Assembly (NCBI RefSeq): GCF_004348115.1
Contig: NZ_QPFB01000001.1
Coordinates: forward strand, 1,760,836 to 1,824,835
Reading direction: 5' to 3'
From: Stenotrophomonas sp. ATCM1_4
GTDB taxonomy: Bacteria > Pseudomonadota > Gammaproteobacteria > Xanthomonadales > Xanthomonadaceae
DNA length: 64,000 nt
Shown: in pieces, positions 22,533 to 30,307 of the stretch
Numbering within the stretch: the first letter of the stretch is position 1
How the letters are laid out: each line of letters begins with the position of its first letter
Program-made: the position numbers and the translations under genes
The notes under the pieces: model-generated
What the model was told of the DNA's origin: nothing
Seen by the model: the letters and a program-made list of their open reading frames with translations, nothing else
Database searches by the model: none

Positions 22533-23633
22533 TCAAACCACGGCCTGGAGCGTGCCGTGTTCCACGTGGAACATTGCCGCCGGGCGCAGCTCTTCTTCCA
22601 GGGCTGCCGGTACTTCGGTGGCGGTGATGAACACCTGGGCCGGCACCTGCGCCAGGCGGTGCAGCACCCGCCGCTGGTGATTGCGGTCCAGTTCCGAGCC
22701 CAGGTCATCCAGCGCAATGACCGGCCATTCACCGCGCAGGGCAGCGTAGTCCTCGGCCTGGGCCAACAGGCAGGCCAGTGCGGTCAGCTTTGCCTGCCCG
22801 CGGGACAGCGCGTCGCGGCCTGGGATCTGCGCAAAGCCCACATCCCAGTCCGCGCGATGTGGTCCCACCGACGTGAAGCCGGCATTGCGGTCACGTTCGC
22901 GGGCCAGCAGCAGGGCATCCCCCAGCGATACCTCGTGGCGGCGCCACCCCGGCAGCAGTTCCAGGGTCTGCAACTGCAAGGTCGGGGCCAGATCGGCAGC
23001 AATGGCAATGGCCCGCTCCTGCAGACGTTCCACGTAGTGCTGGCGGCGCGAAGTCAGCGGCACGCCCGCTTCAACCAATTCCCTGTCCCAAGCATCAAGC
23101 TGATAGCCCGGGGCCCCGGCCTTGAGCAGCGCGTTGCGTTGCTTCAACGCCCGGGTGTAACGCCGCCACAGGGGGAGAAAGTCCGGTTCCACGTGGAACA
23201 ATCCCCAATCGATGAAGCGACGACGGGGCTCGCTCCCCCCGCTGACCAGGGCATGGCTGCCCGGTTCGAAGGTCACCACCGCCAACGCGGCGCACAATGT
23301 GCCCAGTTGCGCGACATCCTCGCCATCCAGACGGCCCTTCCAGCTCTGGCCACCATGACGCAGCCCAGCTCGGCGGGGAACTACGGTCTCACCGCCGGCT
23401 CCGCGCTCTTCCCATTCCACAAAGACATCCAGGCTGTCCGCACCTTTCTGGACCAGGCCATCGCGTACGCGCCCGCGGAAACTGCGGCCGTAGGCCATCA
23501 GATGCAGCGCTTCCAGCAGGCTGGTCTTGCCAGCGCCATTGGCGCCGGTAATCAGGTTGATGCCAGGGCGGGGCGCCAATTCCACCGAATCGAACCGACG
23601 GACGCGGTTCAGGGCAACACGGACGATATGCAT
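22533..23633 (-). CDS. recF: DNA replication and repair protein RecF
   Basis: An SMC-like ATPase of 366 residues that helps load RecA at single-stranded gaps with RecO and RecR. Walker A is GANGAGKTSLLEAL, the signature is ALSRGQAKLTALACLL, and Walker B is VIALDDLGSELDRNHQRR. Two parS sequences lie inside the coding region, at 22558-22573 in the last codons and at 23185-23200. Their strict 14-base core is therefore kept under coding constraint. Unlike the compact dnaN-recF order in many bacteria, recF is 1.2 kb from dnaN here. Confidence 0.97.
   Translation of the reverse strand: MHIVRVALNRVRRFDSVELAPRPGINLITGANGAGKTSLLEALHLMAYGRSFRGRVRDGLVQKGADSLDVFVEWEERGAGGETVVPRRAGLRHGGQSWKGRLDGEDVAQLGTLCAALAVVTFEPGSHALVSGGSEPRRRFIDWGLFHVEPDFLPLWRRYTRALKQRNALLKAGAPGYQLDAWDRELVEAGVPLTSRRQHYVERLQERAIAIAADLAPTLQLQTLELLPGWRRHEVSLGDALLLARERDRNAGFTSVGPHRADWDVGFAQIPGRDALSRGQAKLTALACLLAQAEDYAALRGEWPVIALDDLGSELDRNHQRRVLHRLAQVPAQVFITATEVPAALEEELRPAAMFHVEHGTLQAVV
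22558..22573. promoter_or_regulatory. parS site 1, perfect palindrome
   Basis: TGTTCCACGTGGAACA is a perfect 16-base palindrome and matches the Pseudomonas-type parS consensus bound by ParB in chromosome segregation. It lies inside the 3' end of recF. The parA and parB genes are not in the window. Confidence 0.93.
23185..23200. promoter_or_regulatory. parS site 2
   Basis: GGTTCCACGTGGAACA matches the parS core exactly, with one change at the outer base. It lies within recF. Confidence 0.88.
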
Positions 23634-23729
23634 TGACGCTCAAGTACCCAACCACCGCGCCATCCGCGGCGGACAAGGGCGCAGCTTAAAGCATCTGCCA
23701 ACGGGGTGCGGGCAATACGCTCGCCCAGG

Positions 23730-23745
23730 CGCTCCACGTGGAACA
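23730..23745. promoter_or_regulatory. parS-like site 3, imperfect
   Basis: CGCTCCACGTGGAACA keeps the central CCACGTGG and the whole right half, and differs from site 1 at two left-half positions. Probably a weaker ParB site; it lies upstream of recF. Confidence 0.6.
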
Positions 23746-23873
23746 CCTGCAATTTCGCGAATTCTGCAGCATCCAACCCTTCACGCCGTTTCAGATTTCA
23801 CGAAATAAGGCCCCGCTCCCGGTGGGCCGTTCTTGGGGGTTTTTCCTCGCGGGACAGCTCTGGGGGAAAGGTC

Positions 23874-23948
23874 TGTGTATAACTTTGGCAATCTGTGGAT
23901 AAATTTGGCACTTTTCCACAGGAACCACCTTATGCACAGATATCCACA
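23874..23948. promoter_or_regulatory. DnaA-box cluster of the left origin half
   Basis: Five DnaA boxes lie within 75 bases. They are TGTGTATAA at 23874, TGTGGATAA at 23894, TTTTCCACA at 23912, TTATGCACA at 23930 and ATATCCACA at 23940. The first, second and fourth match TTATNCACA on one strand or the other, the third matches TTWTNCACA, and the last has one mismatch. An AT-rich segment follows on the right. This is the densest DnaA cluster next to dnaN and is a strong candidate for part of oriC. Confidence 0.8.
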
Positions 23949-24033
23949 GGCTTGAAGGCTACTTTTCAAGGGGGTTTCGAAGCTAATATATCCATCTAAA
24001 ACAGTCACTTAGCGTAGTTCTACATGAAATCCA

Positions 24034-24057
24034 GCTCTACCAGCACCACCAAGCTTT
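24034..24057 (-). repeat. 24-base origin inverted repeat, left copy
   Basis: The reverse complement of these 24 bases (starting AAAGCTTGGTGG and ending GCTGGTAGAGC) is identical to 25996-26019. Homology continues imperfectly on both sides (AATC before, GATTT after). It sits in the AT-rich part of the left origin half, 86 bases from the nearest DnaA box. Confidence 0.85.
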
Positions 24058-24778
24058 AGATTTATTCTCAGATTTAAAGCATAGAGCTGCGAAAAGCGTC
24101 ACCGCAACAGGGCCGGGACAAAGCGGCTCAAATGGCGAAATCCGGGAGTCCTGCACGCCACCTGACTTTCAGATTTGAAGAAATCCCCGGGCGCAGAGCT
24201 GGCTTCGAAGGCGCCGCGTGGAACCTGGCGGCCTTCTCGCCCCACGCTGGTATTTCGAAACCTCGGATATCGCCGTTTCTGAACTGGTCGTGCGGCCCGA
24301 TTACCGGCAGAAGTCAACGAAACCAAGGCCAAATGGTGGACGCTGGGCGACGCGGCATCCGGGATCTGCTGCTTGCACGCTTCGCTTTCCGGCCGAACGG
24401 CTGCGGAACTGGCGAAATCTGCGGTCCCATGGCTGGCCAAGCTCAACGGAACAACCCGCTTGCCGAGCTTCTGCGGGGAAATGGCGTTCTCGATACCCAT
24501 CAGCCGGGCAACCAGAACTGCAGCATCTCCCGTTGCTCCGAAGATGGCCTCCAAGCCCGGGCCATCTGAGCCCGGAATCGGATCACCGTTGGAAGAACCC
24601 GGTGCTTGGGGCAGGTCCCTTTGCCAGAAATCGAGATCCAGAAAAGAAAAAAATCAGGTGGCGCGACGGCTGATGCGAAGTGCCCTGGGCCTCTGAGAGG
24701 AAATTGCGCAAGACCGGCTGCAATGGCGGTCCATTGCCACCATTGCGAACGGCTTCCGAAACGTCCGCCCCGGAATCA

Positions 24779-24794
24779 GGTTCCACGTGGAACC
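24779..24794. promoter_or_regulatory. parS site 4
   Basis: GGTTCCACGTGGAACC is a perfect palindrome containing the exact 14-base parS core. It lies just beyond the dnaN terminator. Confidence 0.88.
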
Positions 24795-24799
24795 TTGCA

Positions 24800-24829
24800 A
24801 GAAAAAAAGCCCGGCATTCGCCGGGCTTC
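24800..24829 (-). terminator. Rho-independent terminator after dnaN
   Basis: Stem AGCCCGGC / GCCGGGCT with a four-base loop. On the minus strand it is followed by seven U residues. It lies between two parS sites and separates dnaN transcription from recF. Confidence 0.92.
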
Positions 24830-24833
24830 TTCA

Positions 24834-24849
24834 TGTTCCACGTGGAACG
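24834..24849. promoter_or_regulatory. parS site 5
   Basis: TGTTCCACGTGGAACG has the exact 14-base core with one outer-base change. It lies four bases beyond the dnaN stop codon. Confidence 0.88.
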
Positions 24850-24853
24850 CCGG

Positions 24854-25951
24854 TCAGAGACGAAGCGGCATCACGACGTGGCGCGACTTCTCGCTGCTGG
24901 CTTCGCGCACCAGCGCCGAGGAGTTCGAGTCGCGCAGCTGGATGACCACATGCTCGTCGCGCAGTGCCGACAGGGCGTCGAGCAGGTAGTTCACGTTGAA
25001 GCCAATGGCCAGATCATTGACCTGGGTATCGGCCTCGACTTCTTCCTGCGCTTCTTCCTGTTCCGGGTTATGCGCGCTGATCTTCAGCTGCCCCGGGGTC
25101 ACCTCGACGCGAACGCCGCGGTACTTTTCGTTCGACAGGATGGCGGCGCGCTGCAGCGAAGCACGCAGGCTTTCGCGCTCGATCTTCACTTCGCGGTCGG
25201 CACCGATCGGGATCACCGCTTCGTAATCCGGGAAGCGGCCGTCGATCAGCTTCGAAGTGAAGGTCACATCGTCGCGCTTGACCCGGACATGGCTGCGGCC
25301 GACTTCCAGTTCCACCTCACGATCGCCGCCTTCCAGCAGACGCTGCAGCTCGGTCACGCCCTTGCGCGGCACGATGATCTGGCGCTTGCCGGTGCTGCTT
25401 TCCAGCTCGGTTTCGCACAGCGCCAGGCGATGACCGTCGGTGGCCACGCAACGCAGGGTCTTGTCGCGCAGGTCGAACAGCAGGCCGTTGAGGTAGTAAC
25501 GCACGTCCTGCTGGGCCATTGCGAACGCGGTGCGTTCGATCAGTTCCTTCAACGCCGCTTCCGGCACGGCAACGCGCTCGGTGGCTTCGACTTCGTCAAC
25601 CGACGGGAAGTCGTTGGCCGGCAGGGTCGCCAGGGTGAAGCGACTGCGGCCTGCCTGCACCGTGATCTTTTCGCCGGTCTGCGAAACGGTGATGCGGCTG
25701 CCATCAGGCAGGGCGCGGATGATCTCGAACAGCTTGCGCGCCGGAATGGTGGTTTCACCATCCTGGGCGTCTTCGACCGCGATGCGGGAGACCATCTCCA
25801 CTTCCAGGTCGGTACCGGTCAATGAAAGCTGACCACCCTGCACCTGGACCAGGAAATTGGCCAGAACCGGCAGAGTCTGGCGGCGTTCAACCACGTTGAC
25901 GACCTGGGCCAACGGCTTGAGAAAGGCTTCGCGCTGCAGTGTGAAACGCAT
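24854..25951 (-). CDS. dnaN: DNA polymerase III beta subunit (sliding clamp)
   Basis: The ring-shaped processivity clamp, 365 residues. It begins MRFTLQREAFLKPLAQVVNV. Landmarks are RQTLPVLANFLVQV, LEVEMVSRI, FTLATLPANDFPSVD, YYLNGLLFDLRDKTLRCVAT, DGHRLALCE and SKLIDGRFPDYEAVIP, with the C-terminal SEKSRHVVMPLRL forming the partner-binding pocket. It is transcribed from the dnaA side, with its own terminator at 24800-24829. It is flanked on both sides by DnaA-box clusters and copies of the same 24-base element. Confidence 0.98.
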   Translation of the reverse strand: MRFTLQREAFLKPLAQVVNVVERRQTLPVLANFLVQVQGGQLSLTGTDLEVEMVSRIAVEDAQDGETTIPARKLFEIIRALPDGSRITVSQTGEKITVQAGRSRFTLATLPANDFPSVDEVEATERVAVPEAALKELIERTAFAMAQQDVRYYLNGLLFDLRDKTLRCVATDGHRLALCETELESSTGKRQIIVPRKGVTELQRLLEGGDREVELEVGRSHVRVKRDDVTFTSKLIDGRFPDYEAVIPIGADREVKIERESLRASLQRAAILSNEKYRGVRVEVTPGQLKISAHNPEQEEAQEEVEADTQVNDLAIGFNVNYLLDALSALRDEHVVIQLRDSNSSALVREASSEKSRHVVMPLRL

Positions 25952-25995
25952 GTGGTTTCGTGCCCCTATGCTTTTAAAAGATGTGGGTTAAATCA

Positions 25996-26019
25996 AAAGC
26001 TTGGTGGTGCTGGTAGAGC
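25996..26019 (+). repeat. 24-base origin inverted repeat, right copy
   Basis: Identical over 24 bases to the reverse complement of 24034-24057. It is located 97 bases from the nearest DnaA box, mirroring the left copy (86 bases). Confidence 0.85.
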
Positions 26020-26179
26020 CAGATTTGGTTTAAAACACACCCAAGTATTTGTTTTCAAAAGGTTTCTATGCACTGAAACCCTCTGTACTACTGGCCCGGA
26101 ACGGGTGGGGAATGCTGTGGATAACTTTTCGCGTTTTTGGAGACGCGTTTTTATCCACAACTTCCTCAACGTCTGCCCC

Positions 26180-26234
26180 CGAATCATGCACCGTTTTGTG
26201 CGATGACGCCTCTGCGGCGTCGGTGCATGATTCG
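26180..26234. repeat. Long inverted repeat between dnaA and dnaN
   Basis: Perfect 14-base arms, CGAATCATGCACCG and CGGTGCATGATTCG, enclose a 27-base loop. The loop itself contains a GACGCC / GGCGT hairpin. There is no uridine run on either side. It could be a cruciform, an mRNA hairpin after dnaA, or a binding site. Confidence 0.8.
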
Positions 26235-26275
26235 TCCGGCTTCTTCCCTACGACCTATCCGGTGCCCCGAATGGC

Positions 26276-27607
26276 TTACTCACTCAACTTGCGGATGAGC
26301 TTGTCCCAGTCCTCGCGGAGCTTGCCGTCGGTTTCCATCAGCGTCTTGATCTGGCGGCAGGCGTGAAGCACGGTGGTGTGGTCACGGCCGGCGAAGGCAT
26401 CGCCGATTTCCGGCAGGCTGTGCTCGGTCAGCTCCTTGGTCAGCGCCATGGCGACCTGGCGCGGACGGGCCAGCGAACGGGTGCGGCGCTTGGACAACAG
26501 GTCCTTGATCTGCAGGCCGTAGTAATCAGCGACGGTCTTCTGGATGTTGGGAATGCTGATCGCCTGCTGCTGGGCACGCAGCAGGTCGCGCAGGGTTTCC
26601 TGGGCGAACTCGGTGGTGATCGCGCGGCCGGTGAAATTGGCACGGGCGGTCAGGGTGTTGAGTGCCCCTTCCAGGTCGCGCACATTCGAGCGCATCTTCT
26701 TGGCGATCAGGAACGCCACGTCATCCGGGATCTCGGCACCGCGTTCGCGTGCCTTGGCCAGCACGATGGCCGCACGGGTCTCGAAATCCGGCGGTTCGAT
26801 CGCCACCGACAGGCCCCAGGCCAAGCGTGATTTCAGGCGCGCTTCCAAGCCTTCGACCTCGCGCGGGTAACGGTCGCAGGTCAGGATGATCTGTTGCTTG
26901 CCGTCGAACAGCGCGTTGAAGGTGTGGAAGAACTCTTCCTGGGTGCGGTCCTTGCCGGCGAAGAACTGGATGTCATCGATCAGCAGCGCGTCCACCTGCT
27001 GGAACTGGCGCTTGAACTGGTCCATGGTCTTTTCCTGCAGCGCCCGGATCATCGCGCTGAAGAACTGTTCCGAACGCAGGTACAGCACCTTGGCCCCCGG
27101 GTTGGCCTGGCGCATGGCATTGCCGGCGGCCAGCATCAGGTGGGTCTTGCCCAGGCCGGTGCCACCGTACAGCAGCAGCGGGTTGTGGGCGCGGTCGCCG
27201 GGCTTCTGTGCCGCCTGGAACGCGGCGGCCAGGCCCAGCTGGTTGCTGCGGCCTTCCACGAAGTTGGTGAAGGTGTAGTGCGCATCCAGGTTGCCGTTGA
27301 ACGGCACCACCGGTGCCGATACCGGCGCCTGGACGCCGCTGCTCACCGGCAGCGGGGCCGGCTCGGCCACGCGGGGGCGCGAGCCGATCTCCAGGATGAC
27401 CTCGGAAAAACCGGCGAAATGGGCGAGCAGCTCGGAGATGCGCGACAGGTACCGCTCGCGCACCTGCTCGACGATGAAGGCATTGGGCGCGTACAGCACC
27501 AGGCTGTCAGCGCGCTGGTCGGCCTGCAAGGGCTTCAACCAGGTGTGGACATCTTCCGGCGGGAATTCCGCTTCAAGACGTTCAAGACAAAGAGACCAGG
27601 CATCCAT
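26276..27607 (-). CDS. dnaA: Chromosomal replication initiator DnaA
   Basis: Binds DnaA boxes and opens the origin in its ATP form. It has 443 residues. The ATG at 27607 ([20 protein letters not shown]) is chosen over a TTG two codons upstream because it matches Xanthomonadaceae DnaA. Domain I is residues 1-90, followed by a short Pro-rich linker. The AAA+ domain has [30 protein letters not shown] and [20 protein letters not shown]. The DNA-binding domain IV contains [16 protein letters not shown] and [14 protein letters not shown]. Upstream DnaA-box-like sites at 27734-27778 suggest autoregulation. Confidence 0.98.
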   Translation of the reverse strand: MDAWSLCLERLEAEFPPEDVHTWLKPLQADQRADSLVLYAPNAFIVEQVRERYLSRISELLAHFAGFSEVILEIGSRPRVAEPAPLPVSSGVQAPVSAPVVPFNGNLDAHYTFTNFVEGRSNQLGLAAAFQAAQKPGDRAHNPLLLYGGTGLGKTHLMLAAGNAMRQANPGAKVLYLRSEQFFSAMIRALQEKTMDQFKRQFQQVDALLIDDIQFFAGKDRTQEEFFHTFNALFDGKQQIILTCDRYPREVEGLEARLKSRLAWGLSVAIEPPDFETRAAIVLAKARERGAEIPDDVAFLIAKKMRSNVRDLEGALNTLTARANFTGRAITTEFAQETLRDLLRAQQQAISIPNIQKTVADYYGLQIKDLLSKRRTRSLARPRQVAMALTKELTEHSLPEIGDAFAGRDHTTVLHACRQIKTLMETDGKLREDWDKLIRKLSE

Positions 27608-27733
27608 CAGCAATAATCATCAAAGGCCTTGTCGGCAAGGCGCAGGAAGCCGCCGGGCCACAGGCCGGAACAGGGAAAAGTGGATGGCCCAGACTACCAC
27701 CGCAGACCGGATGCGGGAATGCTTGTCCCGGAT

Positions 27734-27778
27734 TTATTCACAGGCTCATCCACAAGCTGTGCACCGGCCTGTGAATAT
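27734..27778. promoter_or_regulatory. DnaA-box-like sites upstream of dnaA
   Basis: TTATTCACA at 27734 matches TTATNCACA; TCATCCACA at 27746 and TGTGAATAT at 27770 each have one mismatch. They lie between divergent dnaA and rpmH, where binding by DnaA could repress its own promoter. Confidence 0.55.
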
Positions 27779-27794
27779 CCGTCGTTTCGCAAGC

Positions 27795-27822
27795 TTGACG
27801 GGGTGGGGGGCGCTTCTATAGA
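27795..27822 (+). promoter_or_regulatory. Sigma-70-type promoter of rpmH
   Basis: A -35 box TTGACG (27795-27800), a 16-base G-rich spacer and a -10 box TATAGA (27817-27822) lie 40 bases ahead of the rpmH ATG. This is a strong-looking housekeeping promoter for the rpmH-rnpA-yidC unit. Confidence 0.75.
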
Positions 27823-27861
27823 ATTTCCGGTTCTTTCCGTCCCATTCATACAGGTGCCCCC

Positions 27862-28002
27862 ATGGCCACCAAGCGCACGTTCCAACCCAGCAACCTCAAG
27901 CGCAAGCGCGATCACGGCTTCCGTGCCCGCATGAAGACCGCTGACGGCCGCAAGGTCCTGTCGCGTCGCCGCGCCAAGGGCCGCAAAGTCCTCAGCGCTT
28001 GA
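27862..28002 (+). CDS. rpmH: 50S ribosomal protein L34
   Basis: A 46-residue highly basic protein of the large ribosomal subunit: [20 protein letters not shown], then [20 protein letters not shown] and RKVLSA. It has typical length and sequence. It is first in the rpmH-rnpA-yidC unit and divergent from dnaA. Confidence 0.98.
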   Translation: MATKRTFQPSNLKRKRDHGFRARMKTADGRKVLSRRRAKGRKVLSA

Positions 28003-28040
28003 TTGCGTTGCCGCTCTCCGCGGCACATGCAACTTCAATC

Positions 28041-28499
28041 GTGAGCAGTGCCTTCCCGCGCAAGCGATTCCCTCGCTCTGCGCGGGTTCGTACGCGCGCT
28101 GAATACTCTACGGTCTTCAACGGCGCCCGCCGTGTGTCCGACCCGCTGATGACACTCCACTGGCTGAAAGGGGATGCCCCCGCTCGGTTGGGCATGGCCG
28201 TGTCACGGAAGGTGGATACGCGTGCGGTCGGCCGTAACCGTATCAAGCGTGTGTTGCGCGATGCAACACGCCATCTTTTGCCGTGCTTGGCCGGTGGCGA
28301 TTTCGTCGTCGTTGCCCGCTCGGCGGCCAAGACGGCCAGCAATCAACAGATCCGCGAGGCGTTCGAACGCCTGCTGCGCCGTGCCGGCGCATTGCCCGCT
28401 GCGGGCGCGGACGGCACAATGCCGCCGCGCAAGGGCGCTGAACCCACTCCTTTGAACGCGCCGGATGCTTCGTCCGGCCGAGCCGAGCCAGCCTGCTGA
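28041..28499 (+). CDS. rnpA: Ribonuclease P protein component
   Basis: The protein cofactor of RNase P, which matures tRNA 5' ends. The GTG at 28041 ([20 protein letters not shown]) is the likeliest start; the frame is open to a TTG at 27999 that overlaps the rpmH stop. The core has [20 protein letters not shown] and the RNA-binding [20 protein letters not shown]. At about 152 residues it carries a 35-residue Ala/Pro-rich C-terminal tail ([20 protein letters not shown]) absent from short RnpA proteins. Its stop overlaps the yidC start, and no yidD lies between them. Confidence 0.93.
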   Translation: MSSAFPRKRFPRSARVRTRAEYSTVFNGARRVSDPLMTLHWLKGDAPARLGMAVSRKVDTRAVGRNRIKRVLRDATRHLLPCLAGGDFVVVARSAAKTASNQQIREAFERLLRRAGALPAAGADGTMPPRKGAEPTPLNAPDASSGRAEPAC

Positions 28500-30211
28500 T
28501 GAACCAGACCCGTGTATTCCTGATTTTCGCCTGGCTGATGGTGGCCGTGCTGCTGTGGATGGAATGGGGTCGCGAGAAGAACGCGCCGGATCCGGCCACC
28601 GTGGCCGCGACCCAGCCGGCCGTGCCGGTGTCCAACGATGCCGACCTCGCCGTGCCCGGCACCGGTACTGTGCCGCAGGCCACCGTCCCCGGCCATGAGG
28701 CTCCGGCCGCCCCGGCGGTTGCCGGCGTCGAAGCGGCCAGTGCCGCACCGCGCGTGACCGTCACCACCGACGTCCTCAAGCTGGTGCTGGATGGCCGCAG
28801 CGTGCTCGACGCCGACCTGCTGCAGTTCCCGCAGACCAAGGCCGCCGGCAGCCCGCCGGTGCAGTTGCTGACCGAGGACAAGGCGCACCCGTATACCGCC
28901 ACCGCCGGTTGGGCCAGCCAGTCCGGTTCGCCGGTACCTGGCGCCGCCGGTTTCCAGCCGGCCGGCAACGCCACCGAGGTGGTGCTGGCCGACGGCCAGA
29001 ACCAGGTGCAGGTGCCGTTCGTGTGGAATGGCCCCAACGGCGTGAGCATCCACCGCACCTATACCTTCACCCGTGGCGAGTACGCCGTTTCGGTGAAGGA
29101 TGAAGTGAGCAACGCCGGCAGCGCGCCGTGGCAGGGCTACGTGTTCCGCAAGCTGGACCGCGTGCCGTCCATCGTCACCCGCGGCATGACCAACCCGGAC
29201 TCCTTCAGCTTCAATGGCGCCACCTGGTTCAGCCCGGAAGAAGGCTACCAGCGCCGTGCGTTCAAGGACTACATGGATGACGGCAACCTCAGCCAAACCA
29301 TCACCGGTGGCTGGGCGGCGATGCTGCAGCACCACTTCTTCACCGCGTGGATCCCGCAGGCCGACCAGGCCGCGCTGTACCGCCTGTCGCAGAACGGCCC
29401 GCGCAACGTGATCGAAGCCAGCGGCCCGGGCTTCACCGTGGCACCGGGGCAGAAGGTCAGCACCGAGGCGCGCCTGTGGGTGGGCCCGAAGCTGGTCAAC
29501 CAGATCGCCAAGGAAGACGTGAAGGGCCTGGACCGCGTGGTCGACTACAGCCGCTTCTCGATCATGGCGATCATCGGCCAGGGCCTGTTCTGGGTGATGA
29601 ACCAGGTGCACAAGCTGGTCGGCAACTGGGGCTGGTCGATCATCGGCCTGGTGATCCTGCTCAAGCTGGCGCTGTTCCCGTTGGCCAATGCGCAGTTCAA
29701 GTCGCAGGCCAAGATGCGCAAGTTCCAGCCGCGCATCGCGCAGTTGAAGGAACGCTATGGCGATGACCGCCAGAAGTTCCAGACCGCGATGATGGAGCTG
29801 TACAAGAAGGAAAAGATCAATCCGATGGGCGGCTGCCTGCCGCTGCTGATCCAGATGCCGATCTTCTTCGCCCTGTACTGGGTGCTGGTGGAGTCGGTGG
29901 AACTGCGCCAGGCCCCGTGGTTTGCCTGGATCCAGGACCTGACCGCGCGTGACCCGTACTTCATCCTGCCGGTCATCAACATGGCGGTGATGTGGTTCAC
30001 CCAGAAGCTGACGCCGGCCGTGGGCATGGACCCGATGCAGCAGAAGATGATGCAGTTCATGCCGCTGGTGTTCGGCGTGATGATGGCCTTCATGCCGTCC
30101 GGCCTAGTGCTGTACTGGGTGGTCAACGGTGGCCTGAGCCTGCTGCAGCAGTGGTACATGATCAAGAAGCACGGCGAGGACACGCTGCCGGCCAAGGTCG
30201 AAGCCAAGTAA
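28499..30211 (+). CDS. yidC: Membrane protein insertase YidC
   Basis: Inserts proteins into the inner membrane, alone or with SecYEG. It has 570 residues. The N-terminal signal-anchor [20 protein letters not shown] is followed by an Ala/Pro-rich linker and the large periplasmic beta-sandwich (about residues 80-350). Membrane segments follow in the C-terminal third. The insertase core includes [60 protein letters not shown] and [20 protein letters not shown]. It overlaps rnpA by one base (TGATG) and is followed by a terminator. Confidence 0.98.
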   Translation: MNQTRVFLIFAWLMVAVLLWMEWGREKNAPDPATVAATQPAVPVSNDADLAVPGTGTVPQATVPGHEAPAAPAVAGVEAASAAPRVTVTTDVLKLVLDGRSVLDADLLQFPQTKAAGSPPVQLLTEDKAHPYTATAGWASQSGSPVPGAAGFQPAGNATEVVLADGQNQVQVPFVWNGPNGVSIHRTYTFTRGEYAVSVKDEVSNAGSAPWQGYVFRKLDRVPSIVTRGMTNPDSFSFNGATWFSPEEGYQRRAFKDYMDDGNLSQTITGGWAAMLQHHFFTAWIPQADQAALYRLSQNGPRNVIEASGPGFTVAPGQKVSTEARLWVGPKLVNQIAKEDVKGLDRVVDYSRFSIMAIIGQGLFWVMNQVHKLVGNWGWSIIGLVILLKLALFPLANAQFKSQAKMRKFQPRIAQLKERYGDDRQKFQTAMMELYKKEKINPMGGCLPLLIQMPIFFALYWVLVESVELRQAPWFAWIQDLTARDPYFILPVINMAVMWFTQKLTPAVGMDPMQQKMMQFMPLVFGVMMAFMPSGLVLYWVVNGGLSLLQQWYMIKKHGEDTLPAKVEAK

Positions 30212-30218
30212 GTCGAGG

Positions 30219-30242
30219 AGCCCGCCGCAAGGCGGGCTTTTC
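30219..30242 (+). terminator. Rho-independent terminator after yidC
   Basis: Stem AGCCCGCC / GGCGGGCT with a GCAA tetraloop, followed by TTTT. It lies eight bases after the yidC stop. Confidence 0.9.
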
Positions 30243-30307
30243 GCATGTGGCGTTAGAATCGCCCCGCGTTCGCGCCCCTTCCACCGTTTCCCGTCGTCGA
30301 GCCCGCC

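Larger units (their letters stand above)
23634..24799. other. 1.2-kb non-coding interval between dnaN and recF (left origin half)
   Basis: No credible gene is seen. From left to right it holds a weak parS at 23730, a five-member DnaA-box cluster at 23874-23948, an AT-rich stretch at about 23950-24080, one copy of a 24-base inverted repeat at 24034-24057, and a strong parS at 24779. The 700 bases from 24080 to 24779 have an ordinary GC-rich look, with several GGCGAAAT-like words and no recognisable feature. Open frames here (for example 24099-24554 minus) show no family match and no ribosome-binding site. Confidence 0.75.
25952..26275. promoter_or_regulatory. dnaA-dnaN intergenic region (right origin half)
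   Basis: The 324 bases hold an AT-rich stretch at 25970-26065 and the second copy of the 24-base repeat at 25996-26019. Two exact DnaA boxes lie at 26116-26124 (TGTGGATAA) and 26151-26159 (TTATCCACA), facing each other. A large hairpin lies at 26180-26234. In Xanthomonas campestris the functional oriC was placed in this dnaA-dnaN interval, which supports an origin role. It must also hold the dnaN promoter if dnaN is transcribed separately. Confidence 0.82.

Noticed and set aside
24099..24554. 151-codon minus-strand frame between dnaN and recF
   Set aside because: No ribosome-binding site, no recognisable motif, and no supporting composition; two other overlapping frames of similar quality are open here too.
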